DNA of 64,000 nucleotides. Source: an uncultured Oscillospiraceae bacterium (GTDB lineage Bacteria > Bacillota_A > Clostridia > Oscillospirales > Acutalibacteraceae). The DNA lies in assembly GCA_910587995.1 (NCBI GenBank), contig CAJUNS010000003.1, positions 62,001-126,000 of the forward strand. Direction: 5' to 3'. Below, one piece after another: positions 32,904 through 40,927 of this stretch. A program made the translations under genes and the position numbers. Positions within the stretch are counted from its first letter, which is position 1, and every line of letters starts with the position of its first letter. A model generated the notes under the pieces. The model did no database searches and had not been told where the DNA came from. It worked only from the letters and a program-made list of their open reading frames with translations.

Positions 32904-34208
32904 TTACTGTTCCAACGACGCGGCCTGCAGCTGGTCAAAGGCCTCCATGCACTGGTCTACTGTGGCGCCCTCCAACAGCTGGCGCACAATCTGGCAGGTG
33001 TTGCCCCACTGCTCCACCCGCATCCCCGCGTTGGAGCCCAGCACATAGACTCCCTCCTCGATCCGGTCGTTTAAAGGCTTTAGGGCAGGCACACAGTCTA
33101 CCTTGACATTCTTGGAGGGAGAAATCACCCGGTTGGTCTCAGCGTATATCTGCAGCGCCTCATCCGAGGTGATAATTTCCATCACCCGCACCGCGTCTTC
33201 CGCGTGCTCCGCATTAGCCCCCACGCCCCAGCCGGTCATGGGCATTACGGGCATCGGGCCCAAACTGCTGGGGAAACCGATGACCTGCATGTTGAAGCTG
33301 GCTTTCCCATAGGCGGTTTCCGAGTTGGCCGCGCCCCAGTAGGCCATGACAATGGGGGTCTTCTGAGCCAGAAAGTCCGCCCCCTCTCCCTCAATGGCCT
33401 CGCTGACTCTGGCCTTTTCCGCGTCAATATAGCCCCGGTCTATGAGCGTCTGCAAAAACTCGAAGCCTGGCCGCATATAGTCGCTGTATTTGGCCTCGCC
33501 GCTGTTTAAAGCCGCAATCTCCGCCTCTGTGTTTCCGCCGTTGTACAGGCCGGCGTAAGCCTGGGCAAAAACAAAGGTTTCCAGCCACCAGCGGTTGGCT
33601 CCCACTGGCGTTTCGATTCCGTTCTCCTGGAAAACCCGGCAGCACTCCAAAAAGTCTTCCGGGGTCTGGGGCAGGTCCAGCCGGTATTGGTCGAACAGGT
33701 CCTTGTTGACAAAGAGCCCGTAGGCCACCACCTCTTGGGGAATGGCCACCAGCTTGCCATCCACCGTGTTGGCGGTGCGGACGATCTCCCGCAGGTTTTT
33801 GGCGCTTTCCAGACCGGAAAGGTCCATCAGCCTGCCTTCCTCCCCCAAAGCGAGCACGGTATCTGGGTTCAGCAGGTACAGGTCATCCATATTGCTGCGC
33901 GCCCGGTCCAGGACCACATCATCGTAGGTCTTGTCCTGGTGGTCTTCCGCCGTGTAGGTCTTGTAGGCCACGGTCAGGTCCAAGGCCTCTTCCGCCATGG
34001 CTATGGTCAGGTCCGCGGCGGTGCGCGCCACATTTTCCGCATCCGGGTCGGTTTTTTCCATGGGACTGAACAGATTGACCACCCGCTCCGCTTCCTCCCG
34101 CTGGGTAACCAAGTTCTTCGGCTCTTGGGCGCAGGAGGCCAGCAGCACAACCGCCAGCGCCGCCCAACAGACTTTTAGCGCCCGCCATTTTCTCCTCTGA
34201 TGCTTCAT
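32904..34208 (-). CDS. Extracellular solute-binding lipoprotein coupled to a histidine kinase
   Basis: 434 residues with lipobox VVLLASCAQEP. Family-1 binding-protein traits: AIPQEVVAYGLFVNKDLF, LPQTPEDFLECCRVFQENG, PMTGWGVGANAEHAEDA. The start (34208) overlaps the stop of the upstream histidine kinase by 4 bp, so translation is coupled. No permease follows. In such an arrangement the binding protein may present a sugar to the kinase sensor rather than to a transporter; this is inference. Confidence 0.85.
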   Translation of the reverse strand: MKHQRRKWRALKVCWAALAVVLLASCAQEPKNLVTQREEAERVVNLFSPMEKTDPDAENVARTAADLTIAMAEEALDLTVAYKTYTAEDHQDKTYDDVVLDRARSNMDDLYLLNPDTVLALGEEGRLMDLSGLESAKNLREIVRTANTVDGKLVAIPQEVVAYGLFVNKDLFDQYRLDLPQTPEDFLECCRVFQENGIETPVGANRWWLETFVFAQAYAGLYNGGNTEAEIAALNSGEAKYSDYMRPGFEFLQTLIDRGYIDAEKARVSEAIEGEGADFLAQKTPIVMAYWGAANSETAYGKASFNMQVIGFPSSLGPMPVMPMTGWGVGANAEHAEDAVRVMEIITSDEALQIYAETNRVISPSKNVKVDCVPALKPLNDRIEEGVYVLGSNAGMRVEQWGNTCQIVRQLLEGATVDQCMEAFDQLQAASLEQ

Positions 34209-36295
34209 TGCCTTTCATCCCTTCTTCGTGTGCATTGCCCCACGGCCCTGCGCAGAAGCTCCATGTCCAAAGGCTTTGGCACATGGGCGTCCATACCGGC
34301 GTTTAGGGCCGCTTTTTCATCCTCGGCAAAGGCGTTGGCGGTCATGGCGATGATGGGCACCCGCTTCCCTGGGGCCTCCAGGGCCCGGATGGCCTTGGCC
34401 GCCTCGTGGCCGTTCATCACCGGCATCTGTACGTCCATCAGAATCGCGTCAAATGCCTCCGGCTCCTGCTGGAACCGCTCCACCGCCAAGCGGCCGTTGA
34501 CCACAATCTCGCAGGAAGCGCCCTCGATTTCCAGCAGCTCCTGCAAAATTTCCCCGTTTATCTCGTTGTCCTCTGCCGCCAGGAAGCGCAGGCCCCGCAG
34601 GCTTCCGGCCTTTTCCGGCTCCGGCTCTTCCTGGGGCTGGGCCCACAGCTCCTTCAGCTTTTCCCGCAGGGCGGAGGCAAAGAAGGGCTTGGGCAGCACC
34701 GCGGTGTGCTCCAGCCCAGAAGGGGCTTCGGCCGCGCCCTCTTCGTCAAGAAGCACCAGGGGCGCTCCGCCGGGCAGGGCCTCCCGCAGCTGCCGGACTT
34801 CTGGAATGGAGCCCGCGCCGCTGTCCAGCAGGGCCAGCTGGCAGCTTCCCCCGCCCCGCAGCCACAGAAGGGCCTCCTGGAGGCTTCCGGCGGTTTGGAG
34901 CTGAAGCCCCGTATCCTCCATGAGGGAGAGGATGTTCTCCCGGCTCTGGGGATCCCCGTCCACCAGCAGCACCTGGCGGATCTCCCGCCTGGCCCAGAAC
35001 TGCCGGTCCGCCTGCTCTTCCAGAATACGCAGCTCCAGGTCCACTTGGAACCGGGTGCCCTTGTCCACCTGGCTTTCCACCTGGATGGTTCCGCCCATCA
35101 GCTCCACAATGCTTTTGGTTATGGCCATGCCCAGGCCCGTGCCCTGGACCTTGTTGGTGGTGCTGTTTTCCGCCCGGGTAAAGGCGTCGAACAGCTTCTC
35201 CAAATACTCCGGCGTCATGCCGTAGCCCGTGTCTTCCACCTCAATGCGCAAGTGCTCATACTGGCTGGACCGCTGCTTGAGTCCCAAAATGCGCAGCCAG
35301 ATTTGTCCGCCCTCCGGCGTATATTTCACCGCGTTGGACAGCAGGTTAATCAAAATCTGGTTCAGCCGGGTCTCGTCCCCCACCAAATACTCGTGCCGCA
35401 GGCCCGAAGCCTCCACATGAAAGGCCTGCCCCCTGGCCTTTGCCATAGGCTGAATGATGGCGTCCACCGAAGAGACCACCTGGCTGAGGGAGAAGGGCTC
35501 CAGGTTCAGCACCACCTTGCCGCTCTCAATTTTGGATACATCCAGAATATCGTTGATTAAGCTGAGCAGATGCTGGCCGGAGGCCGTGATTTTTTTGGTA
35601 TATTCCCGCACTTTGGCCGGGTTCTCCGCCTCTGTGGCCAGCAGGGAGGTAAAGCCCAGCACCGCGTTCATGGGTGTGCGGATGTCGTGAGACATGTTGG
35701 AAAGGAACATAGTCTTAGACTGGCTGGCAATTTGAGCGGCCCGCAGGGCCTCGGCCAGCTGCTGGTTATGGAGGCGGCGCTCCGCCTCCTGCTCCCGCCG
35801 CAGCTTTTCCTGCTGCCTCCAATTCAAATAGTACAAAAGAATGCACAGGAAAAAGGCCGTCAGCATGGTGGCCACCACAATCAAAATGCTTTGGCTGACC
35901 GCGCGGCCCTCCTGCTGAATGGCCTGCACCGGCACATAGCCCACCAGGTAGACGGTTCCCCCGTTTACCGGCCACATATAGTTCAGAGCCCTCACGTCCC
36001 GGATGTCGTGATAAAACAGCACGTTGCGCCCGGTTTCCAGGCACTCCCCCACTTCCTCCTGGATGGCCCGGTCCACAATGCTGTTGGCCCGGTAAAAGTC
36101 CTCCAGGTTCAAGTGTCCCGCGCTCCGCTGGCCCATCCCCTTGGGCTTGAGCACAAACCGCTGGCTCTCCGCGTCCATAATGTAAAGGGTGGCCTGCTTG
36201 TTGTAAAACCCATTGGGAAGAGACTTGTCGATGGCGTCGTACACATACTCCCCATATAGGGTCCCAATCTCCCGGCCCTCCTCTCTACCGGGCAC
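34205..36295 (-). CDS. Hybrid sensor histidine kinase/response regulator (C-terminal frame of a frameshifted gene)
   Basis: 696 residues in this frame. Order: remainder of the extracellular sensor (GTLYGEYVYDAIDKSLPNG ...), a membrane helix (SILIVVATMLTAFFLCILLYY), HisKA with the phosphorylated His in MFLSNMSHDIRTPMNAVLGF, HATPase (N box LINLLSNAVKYTPEGG, DTGYGM, GTGLGMAI), a receiver-like domain (QVLLVDGDPQSREN) and a full receiver with Asp in AILMDVQMPVMNG. The GTG at 36295 is only where the frame opens after the shift; the true gene starts near 36753 in another frame. Losing one G near 36285 explains it. Function: two-component signalling coupled to the solute-binding lipoprotein. Confidence 0.85.
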   Translation of the reverse strand: MPGREEGREIGTLYGEYVYDAIDKSLPNGFYNKQATLYIMDAESQRFVLKPKGMGQRSAGHLNLEDFYRANSIVDRAIQEEVGECLETGRNVLFYHDIRDVRALNYMWPVNGGTVYLVGYVPVQAIQQEGRAVSQSILIVVATMLTAFFLCILLYYLNWRQQEKLRREQEAERRLHNQQLAEALRAAQIASQSKTMFLSNMSHDIRTPMNAVLGFTSLLATEAENPAKVREYTKKITASGQHLLSLINDILDVSKIESGKVVLNLEPFSLSQVVSSVDAIIQPMAKARGQAFHVEASGLRHEYLVGDETRLNQILINLLSNAVKYTPEGGQIWLRILGLKQRSSQYEHLRIEVEDTGYGMTPEYLEKLFDAFTRAENSTTNKVQGTGLGMAITKSIVELMGGTIQVESQVDKGTRFQVDLELRILEEQADRQFWARREIRQVLLVDGDPQSRENILSLMEDTGLQLQTAGSLQEALLWLRGGGSCQLALLDSGAGSIPEVRQLREALPGGAPLVLLDEEGAAEAPSGLEHTAVLPKPFFASALREKLKELWAQPQEEPEPEKAGSLRGLRFLAAEDNEINGEILQELLEIEGASCEIVVNGRLAVERFQQEPEAFDAILMDVQMPVMNGHEAAKAIRALEAPGKRVPIIAMTANAFAEDEKAALNAGMDAHVPKPLDMELLRRAVGQCTRRRDERQ

Positions 36296-36753
36296 TTGAT
36301 GGTATAGGACCAGGTGCCCATATAGTTTATATAGGACTGGGAGACCGGCATGCCCAAGACTGTGCCCCCGGCGGAAAAGTCCAGGCCCTCTTCGGTAAAG
36401 GCCTCGCCGGTGTTGGAGACGCCCTCCCGTTCACCGGCCAGGATCAGGGACATCTTCGACATGGTCTGGTTTTTCTCGCAGGCGCGGATATAGGCCTCTG
36501 GGTCCTCCGCCCGGGCGATCTCCTGAGCGGCCAAAACCTGAAACTCCCCTTCGCTGCGCAGAATCGCCTCAATGGTGCTCTGAATCAGGTCCAGGCTTTC
36601 GCTCAGGTTCTGAATGGCCGAAGCGGACATTTCCGAAGTAGCCTTTCGGGAGACGGTGTACACCACGGTTCCTAAAATGCTGAAAACCAACACAATGGAA
36701 AGGAGCAAGGACAGCCCCTTCTGTTTTTCCCTTTTGATTGACATCGCTTTCAT
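36109..36753 (-). CDS. N-terminal fragment of the frameshifted hybrid histidine kinase
   Basis: From the ATG at 36753 (GGAGA upstream). A membrane helix (LSLLLSIVLVFSILGTVVYTV) is followed by an extracellular sensor (SAIQNLSESLDLIQSTIEAIL ... SQSYINYMGTWSYTIKCPVE). After CPVE the frame turns to unrelated residues and stops at 36109, while the adjacent frame resumes the same domain. Expected VEREGREIG becomes readable if one G is restored in GAGAGGAGGGCC (around 36280-36290). Either a real loss of function or a sequencing/assembly slip. Predicted topology: two membrane helices flanking a Cache-like sensor. Confidence 0.75.
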   Translation of the reverse strand: MKAMSIKREKQKGLSLLLSIVLVFSILGTVVYTVSRKATSEMSASAIQNLSESLDLIQSTIEAILRSEGEFQVLAAQEIARAEDPEAYIRACEKNQTMSKMSLILAGEREGVSNTGEAFTEEGLDFSAGGTVLGMPVSQSYINYMGTWSYTIKCPVERRAGRLGPYMGSMCTTPSTSLFPMGFTTSRPPFTLWTRRASGLCSSPRGWASGARDT

Positions 36754-36853
36754 AGGCAGTCTCCATTCCGATGCCGCGGGCGGCGCTAAGGCCCCCCGGC
36801 TGGAAAAAAGTTGCTTTCCCCAGGGCGTTCTGGGCTCATGGGTTTGTTTTACC

Positions 36854-36883
36854 ATTATACTATATTTCGGATTTTTGTGTCAA
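36854..36883 (-). promoter_or_regulatory. Promoter of the histidine kinase-binding protein pair
   Basis: Minus strand TTGACA, 18-nt spacer, TATAAT. Confidence 0.78.
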
Positions 36884-37010
36884 TAGCTAGGAAAGAAGGG
36901 GTGAGGACAAAAGGGCGGATTTCTCGCGCGGCCTGTCCCCCCAAAACGCCGGGAAAACCGGCCCGGCCTTTCGCCGCGCCGGTCTTTCCGCTTTACTCCC
37001 CCGCGTTTCT

Positions 37011-38042
37011 CTAGTCCGCGCCGCTTCCGGCCTTCTCCGCCTGTTCCGGGACCTCCTCCCGGTAGCCCTGGGCCCGGCTCCACTCTTTGGTGGCGCTGTC
37101 CCGCTGCACCGGGCTCTGCCTGCGCCGCAGAAGCTGGCACAGGCTGTACACATCCACCCAAATCTCCCCATTGCCCTCTTTCTGGCTCTCGTCAAAAATA
37201 ATTTGCAGCCCATAGTGCAGGTGGCTCTGCTCAATGCCGTTCACGTTCTCCTGGGCGCTGTAGCCTGTGCGGCCCACATAGCCGATTACATCCCCGGCCA
37301 GCACGGTCTGGCCCACCTCCAGGCCCTGGGCAAAGGGCCGGTCCTTGCGCAGATGGGCGTAATAGTGGTACCGCAGGCCGTCAAAGCTGCGTATACCCAC
37401 CCGCCAGCCTCCGTACTGGTTCCAGCCCAAGGCCTCCACCACCCCGGACTCCACCGCGATGACCGGCGTGCCCACAGCGGCCATCATGTCGTGGCCCAGG
37501 TGGCGGCGGCGGTAGCCATACTCCCGGCTGACCCCGAAGTCGTCATAATCGCTGTAAGGAAAGGTTTCGGCAATGGGCGAATAGGCTTTTAGGCCATAGT
37601 GGTCCTCCCAGCCCTCTTCCCCCTGGGCCTGGTACTCCCCTACAAAGCCTCCCAGCACCGCCCCATAGGCCTCCTGATAGTAAGAAAAATGGCTTAAGCC
37701 CCCGGCCAGCTCTTCCAGGCTTTCGCCGTTGGCCAGCCGTTCCAGGGCTCCCTCCAGGTCGGCGGAGCGGTAGAGGGAAAAATCGCCCCCATATTTGGCG
37801 GCCAGGTAGGCCAGCAAGTCCACCCAACCCACATGCGGCCCGGCGGAGTGGGTCTCCACATCCGCTTCCAGGGCCCGGCGCAGCAGCACATAGGGCACGT
37901 CAAAGTCCACCCACTTGATAAAATCCTTCTCCGCGGGCGCGGCCCACACCCGCCCCAGAGACGGAACCGCGGCCAATGCCAGCAGCCCGATGGCCAAAAG
38001 CATCCCCACAGCTCTTTTTTTGATTTTGACAGCGAAAAACAT
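37011..38042 (-). CDS. M23 (LytM-type) metallopeptidase, exported
   Basis: 343 residues. Signal peptide/anchor (MLLAIGLLALAAVPSLG, AxA near VWAAPA). After a ~130-residue N-terminal helical part the M23 zinc site appears: RRRHLGHDMMAAVGTPVIAV (HxxxD) and SHLHYGLQI (HxH). These enzymes cut peptidoglycan cross-links or regulate division and sporulation. The C-terminal 40 residues are charged. GAGGG lies 8 nt before the ATG. Specific partner unknown. Confidence 0.9.
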   Translation of the reverse strand: MFFAVKIKKRAVGMLLAIGLLALAAVPSLGRVWAAPAEKDFIKWVDFDVPYVLLRRALEADVETHSAGPHVGWVDLLAYLAAKYGGDFSLYRSADLEGALERLANGESLEELAGGLSHFSYYQEAYGAVLGGFVGEYQAQGEEGWEDHYGLKAYSPIAETFPYSDYDDFGVSREYGYRRRHLGHDMMAAVGTPVIAVESGVVEALGWNQYGGWRVGIRSFDGLRYHYYAHLRKDRPFAQGLEVGQTVLAGDVIGYVGRTGYSAQENVNGIEQSHLHYGLQIIFDESQKEGNGEIWVDVYSLCQLLRRRQSPVQRDSATKEWSRAQGYREEVPEQAEKAGSGAD

Positions 38043-38183
38043 AGCCCGACCCTCTTTCTATAGGTAAAGGTATTCCCCAGGGGGCCTGGTTAGAACTTAG
38101 CTCACACTCCAAAATCTTACAAAATTCTTACTGTTTCGAGATTCGCGTGACCAAAGCCTCTATCTGGGGTCTAATAATATATA

Positions 38184-38212
38184 GGGGCGGCCTTATAACG
38201 GCAAACCGCCCC
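38184..38212. repeat. Inverted repeat in the M23/ATP-grasp intergenic region
   Basis: GGGGCGG and CCGCCCC are complementary around a 15-nt loop within the 288-bp intergenic gap. No T-run, so it is not a clear terminator; role unknown. Confidence 0.4.
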
Positions 38213-38253
38213 CTAGATGATCGAAATTATAGAAAAGATTAAGAATTTTTTAG

Positions 38254-38282
38254 GTGACAAACCGCGAGAAAAGGAGTAAAAT
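38254..38282 (+). promoter_or_regulatory. Promoter of the ATP-grasp gene
   Basis: GTGACA, 17-nt spacer, TAAAAT. Confidence 0.55.
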
Positions 38283-38330
38283 GTTATTATGGAGTCTTAC
38301 TTGGGGAGTGCGAAAGGAGAAAAGAACTTG

Positions 38331-39371
38331 ATGGGGGATTTTAACGTCATGTCTTGGAGCCGCTATCTGCTTCGGGTGTTCACTGGGGTGCGGCCCCGGG
38401 CCATGTGGGAGTGCTTGAGCCAGGCCAGGGAGAAGTCCGGGAAAAGCCGGGCGGTTCTGTTTCCAGACATGCTTTGGTGCCTGATGCGCTACGGCGCGGG
38501 CTATCACGACTATTTGATGTTTCAGTTTTTCAATATGGACGGAGCCCACCGGAAAACCTATGTCACCCGGCTGAAGAACAAGCGGCTGGTCACCTTGATG
38601 AACGATCCGGCCGCCGCGCCCGCTTTTGACCGGAAATCCCTGTTTTACACCAAGTTTCGGGAGTACCTGGGCCGGGACTTTATGGTGGTGCCCGGAGCCG
38701 CCAGCGGCCAGCTGGAGCAGTTCGCGGCTGGCAAGGAAAAGCTGTTTGCCAAGCCCGATGTGGGAGAAAGCGGCAAGGGCATTCAGCTGCTGAACCTGGC
38801 GGACTTTGCCAGCGCCCACGAGCTGCTTTCTTACTTAAAAGCCCATGACTTCGGCGTGGTGGAGGACCCCCTGGAACAGCACCCGGATCTGGCCCGCCTG
38901 TACCCCCACAGCGCCAACACTCTGCGCATTGTCACCCTGCTTACCGGAGAGCCGGGCCAGCGCCAGGCTCAGTGCGTCTATGCGGTGATTAAAACCGGCT
39001 GCGGGGGAAAATTTGTGGATAACCTGGAAAGCGGCGGACTGTTCTGCCCCATCGACCAGGAAACCGGGACCATCTGCGGGCCGGGGCATACCTCGGACCT
39101 GCGGGTGCTGGACCGCCACCCGGACACCGGCGTGGAGCTGCGGGGCTTTGCGGTGCCCTATGTCAAGGAGGCCATCCAGCTGTGCCAGCGGGCCGCTTTG
39201 GTAGAACCCCGCATGCGCTACCTGGGGTGGGATGTGTGCATCACCCCCACGGGCCCGGTGATTGTGGAGGGCAACGACTACCCGGGGTACGACTTTTGGC
39301 AGCAGCCAGAGCACACCCCTGACCGCATTGGCCTGTGGCCCTACTACAAAAAGGTGTTGCCAGAGCTGTGA
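38331..39371 (+). CDS. ATP-grasp protein of the sugar-transfer-associated type
   Basis: 346 residues from the ATG at 38331 (AAAGGAG upstream; ATG at 38289 has no ribosome site). Shows a central ATP-grasp fold: LFAKPDVGESGKGIQLL, NTLRIVTLLTG, VDNLESGGLFCPID, and the metal/ATP-binding end GWDVCITPTGPVIVEGNDYPG. This matches ATP-grasp proteins found near exopolysaccharide or sugar-transfer genes and forming an amide/peptide-like bond. None of those genes is adjacent. Substrate unknown. Confidence 0.82.
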   Translation: MGDFNVMSWSRYLLRVFTGVRPRAMWECLSQAREKSGKSRAVLFPDMLWCLMRYGAGYHDYLMFQFFNMDGAHRKTYVTRLKNKRLVTLMNDPAAAPAFDRKSLFYTKFREYLGRDFMVVPGAASGQLEQFAAGKEKLFAKPDVGESGKGIQLLNLADFASAHELLSYLKAHDFGVVEDPLEQHPDLARLYPHSANTLRIVTLLTGEPGQRQAQCVYAVIKTGCGGKFVDNLESGGLFCPIDQETGTICGPGHTSDLRVLDRHPDTGVELRGFAVPYVKEAIQLCQRAALVEPRMRYLGWDVCITPTGPVIVEGNDYPGYDFWQQPEHTPDRIGLWPYYKKVLPEL

Positions 39372-39383
39372 GAAATAGGCGTG

Positions 39384-39417
39384 AAAAAAGCCAGGGCATG
39401 GAGGCCCTGGCTTTTTT
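39384..39417 (+). terminator. Terminator of the ATP-grasp gene
   Basis: AAAAAAGCCAGGGC / GCCCTGGCTTTTTT hairpin, 12 bp after the stop. Confidence 0.9.
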
Positions 39418-39470
39418 GTTCGGTTTTTAGCTTATTGGGAAGCTCCAAGGCCTTTACCGGTTTGGCTATA

Positions 39471-39535
39471 GAGAGCTTTTTGTGTTCCCCCGCCCTACGG
39501 GCGGGGGAACACAAATGATTATCTCTGTGGTTGGG
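39471..39535 (+). repeat. Dispersed hairpin repeat, copy B
   Basis: GAGAGCTTTTT, then a perfect 14-bp stem GTGTTCCCCCGCCC / GGGCGGGGGAACAC with loop TAC (39482-39512), then ATGATTATCTCTGTGG. Located between the convergent ATP-grasp and phage amidase genes. Confidence 0.88.
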
Positions 39536-39561
39536 ACACACCCCATAGCCAAAGCCGCGGC

Positions 39562-40263
39562 TCACGCGCTTTCGTTTTCCGCTGGAGGCAGCAGCCCCAG
39601 GCGGTCCAGGACCAAAGCGCACTGCTCCCGGGTCAGGGGGGCTCGAGGGGCAGTGCCATCGAAGAGGCCGGCCTTTTGGGCCCGCTGCCAAGCCCCCTGG
39701 GCCCAGCCCGAAGCCGGAAGCGCCGCCCGCTCTCTTTCCCGGCGGCGGGCCCAAGCCTCCCGGTCCTCTTCCGGGCCGGAGCCCTCCATCTCCTGGCGCA
39801 CCAAGTGTAAAAAGCGGTCCCAGCCCAGGTCCAAGGTGCGGTGGGGGCAGTATTTGCCATCGTAGTCCTGGTGCTTGGTTACCCGGTCCAGGCCCCAGCC
39901 GTACTGCCGCAGCAGCTGGGCCGTAAGGGCGGCGGCATTGGCCTCGGCCTTTTGAAAGCGCTCCCCGCCGCTTAGGGAGCAGCAAATCTCAATGTGGATG
40001 CCCTCCATGTTGCCAACGCCCCGGCCATCGCCGCTGGCCCAGGCGTTCCGGTCCAGGGGCAGACCCTGCACCGCCTCCTGGCTGTCCACCGCGAAGTGGA
40101 AGGACACCTCCTCCGGCCGGTTGAGCATATAGCGGATCTCGTTTTCCGCGGGGGCGTCGTTGGCTGTGTTGTGAATCACCACCCGGCTGGGCCTGCGGGA
40201 AAAGGGACACTTAAGGCTGTACCGGTCCGCTGGGCACAGCATCGCGCGAATGGGCGGCCCCAT
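39562..40263 (-). CDS. N-acetylmuramoyl-L-alanine amidase (phage lysis type)
   Basis: 233 residues. Amidase_2 fold with zinc ligands: His in RVVIHNTANDAPAENEI, and HQDYDGKYCPHRTLDLGW. The C-terminal ~70 residues (GSGPEEDREAWARRRERER, then REQCALVLDRLGLL) look like an attached cell-wall binding or coiled segment. The start abuts the holin stop (40264). It is the last gene of a phage lysis pair and would cut peptidoglycan after holin opens the membrane. Confidence 0.88.
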   Translation of the reverse strand: MGPPIRAMLCPADRYSLKCPFSRRPSRVVIHNTANDAPAENEIRYMLNRPEEVSFHFAVDSQEAVQGLPLDRNAWASGDGRGVGNMEGIHIEICCSLSGGERFQKAEANAAALTAQLLRQYGWGLDRVTKHQDYDGKYCPHRTLDLGWDRFLHLVRQEMEGSGPEEDREAWARRRERERAALPASGWAQGAWQRAQKAGLFDGTAPRAPLTREQCALVLDRLGLLPPAENESA

Positions 40264-40704
40264 TTACTGGCCTCCCTTCTCGTTTTCCCGGCGCAGGGCT
40301 TCCAGCATATCCCGCAGAAAAGCCGGGTAGGGCACGCCCATGCGGCCCAGGTTCTCCAAAATGGAAAGCCCCTCGTTGGCGATGAAGAAGAAGCACACGG
40401 CGCCGCGCACAAAACCGCCGCCCACGGCTTGGTCCAGCAGAACGGCCAGAAAGACCATCAGCAGCACCGCGCATTTTTTCAGCAGCCCCCGAAACCCCGC
40501 CGCGCTGGACAAAGCCCCGCCCGCGGTCTTGGGGGAACGGTGGAACAGTCCCGCCAGCAGCAGGCCGGTAAGGTAGTCTACCGTTAAAAAGGCCACCAGC
40601 ACTTGCAGGGGCACGTCCCAGCCCCCCAGGGCTTGAACCGCCGCCCCGCCTATTGAGGCTAAAACAGCCAGAAAGACCGTTTTCAGCCATTCCATTCGAC
40701 TCAT
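40264..40704 (-). CDS. Phage holin, TcdE/holin_4_1 family
   Basis: 146 residues with three hydrophobic segments (VFLAVLASIGGAAVQAL, VLVAFLTVDYLTGLLLAGLF, VLLMVFLAVLLDQAVGGG) plus FVRGAVCFFFIANEGLSILEN, the hallmark of toxin-secretion/phage-lysis holins. AAAGGAGGA precedes the ATG. It makes membrane holes for the downstream amidase. Upstream of it is a small palindromic element instead of tail genes. Confidence 0.85.
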   Translation of the reverse strand: MSRMEWLKTVFLAVLASIGGAAVQALGGWDVPLQVLVAFLTVDYLTGLLLAGLFHRSPKTAGGALSSAAGFRGLLKKCAVLLMVFLAVLLDQAVGGGFVRGAVCFFFIANEGLSILENLGRMGVPYPAFLRDMLEALRRENEKGGQ

Positions 40705-40738
40705 TTTCTCAATCCTCCTTTATTCTATCCGCCGCTTT

Positions 40739-40854
40739 TATAGTTAACGCAATTCAAAAGAGGTGATACCTTTTTTGAACTTGGCGGCATGAGTACACTC
40801 GCGCCGCTCTGCTTAAAAATCAGTAAATACTAATTTTCAAGTGCGTTAACTATA
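40739..40854. mobile_element. MITE-like palindromic element between holin and terminase
   Basis: 116 bp bounded by a perfect 13-bp inverted repeat, TATAGTTAACGCA and TGCGTTAACTATA. Inside are further hairpins (TTCAAAAGAGGT pairing with ACCTTTTTTGAA). If TA is the target duplicated, it would be of the IS630/mariner type; no transposase is present. It sits where portal, capsid and tail genes are expected. Confidence 0.6.
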
Positions 40855-40927
40855 CACAGCATGTGGTAAGGCACATCATGAACCTTGACAAAGCCTTCCG
40901 CTCCGGCAGCGCAAGCCGCCCTGGCCC

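Noticed and set aside
38184..38212. Terminator between M23 and ATP-grasp genes
   Set aside because: The stem is followed by no T-run on either strand and the genes are divergent, so termination there is not expected.
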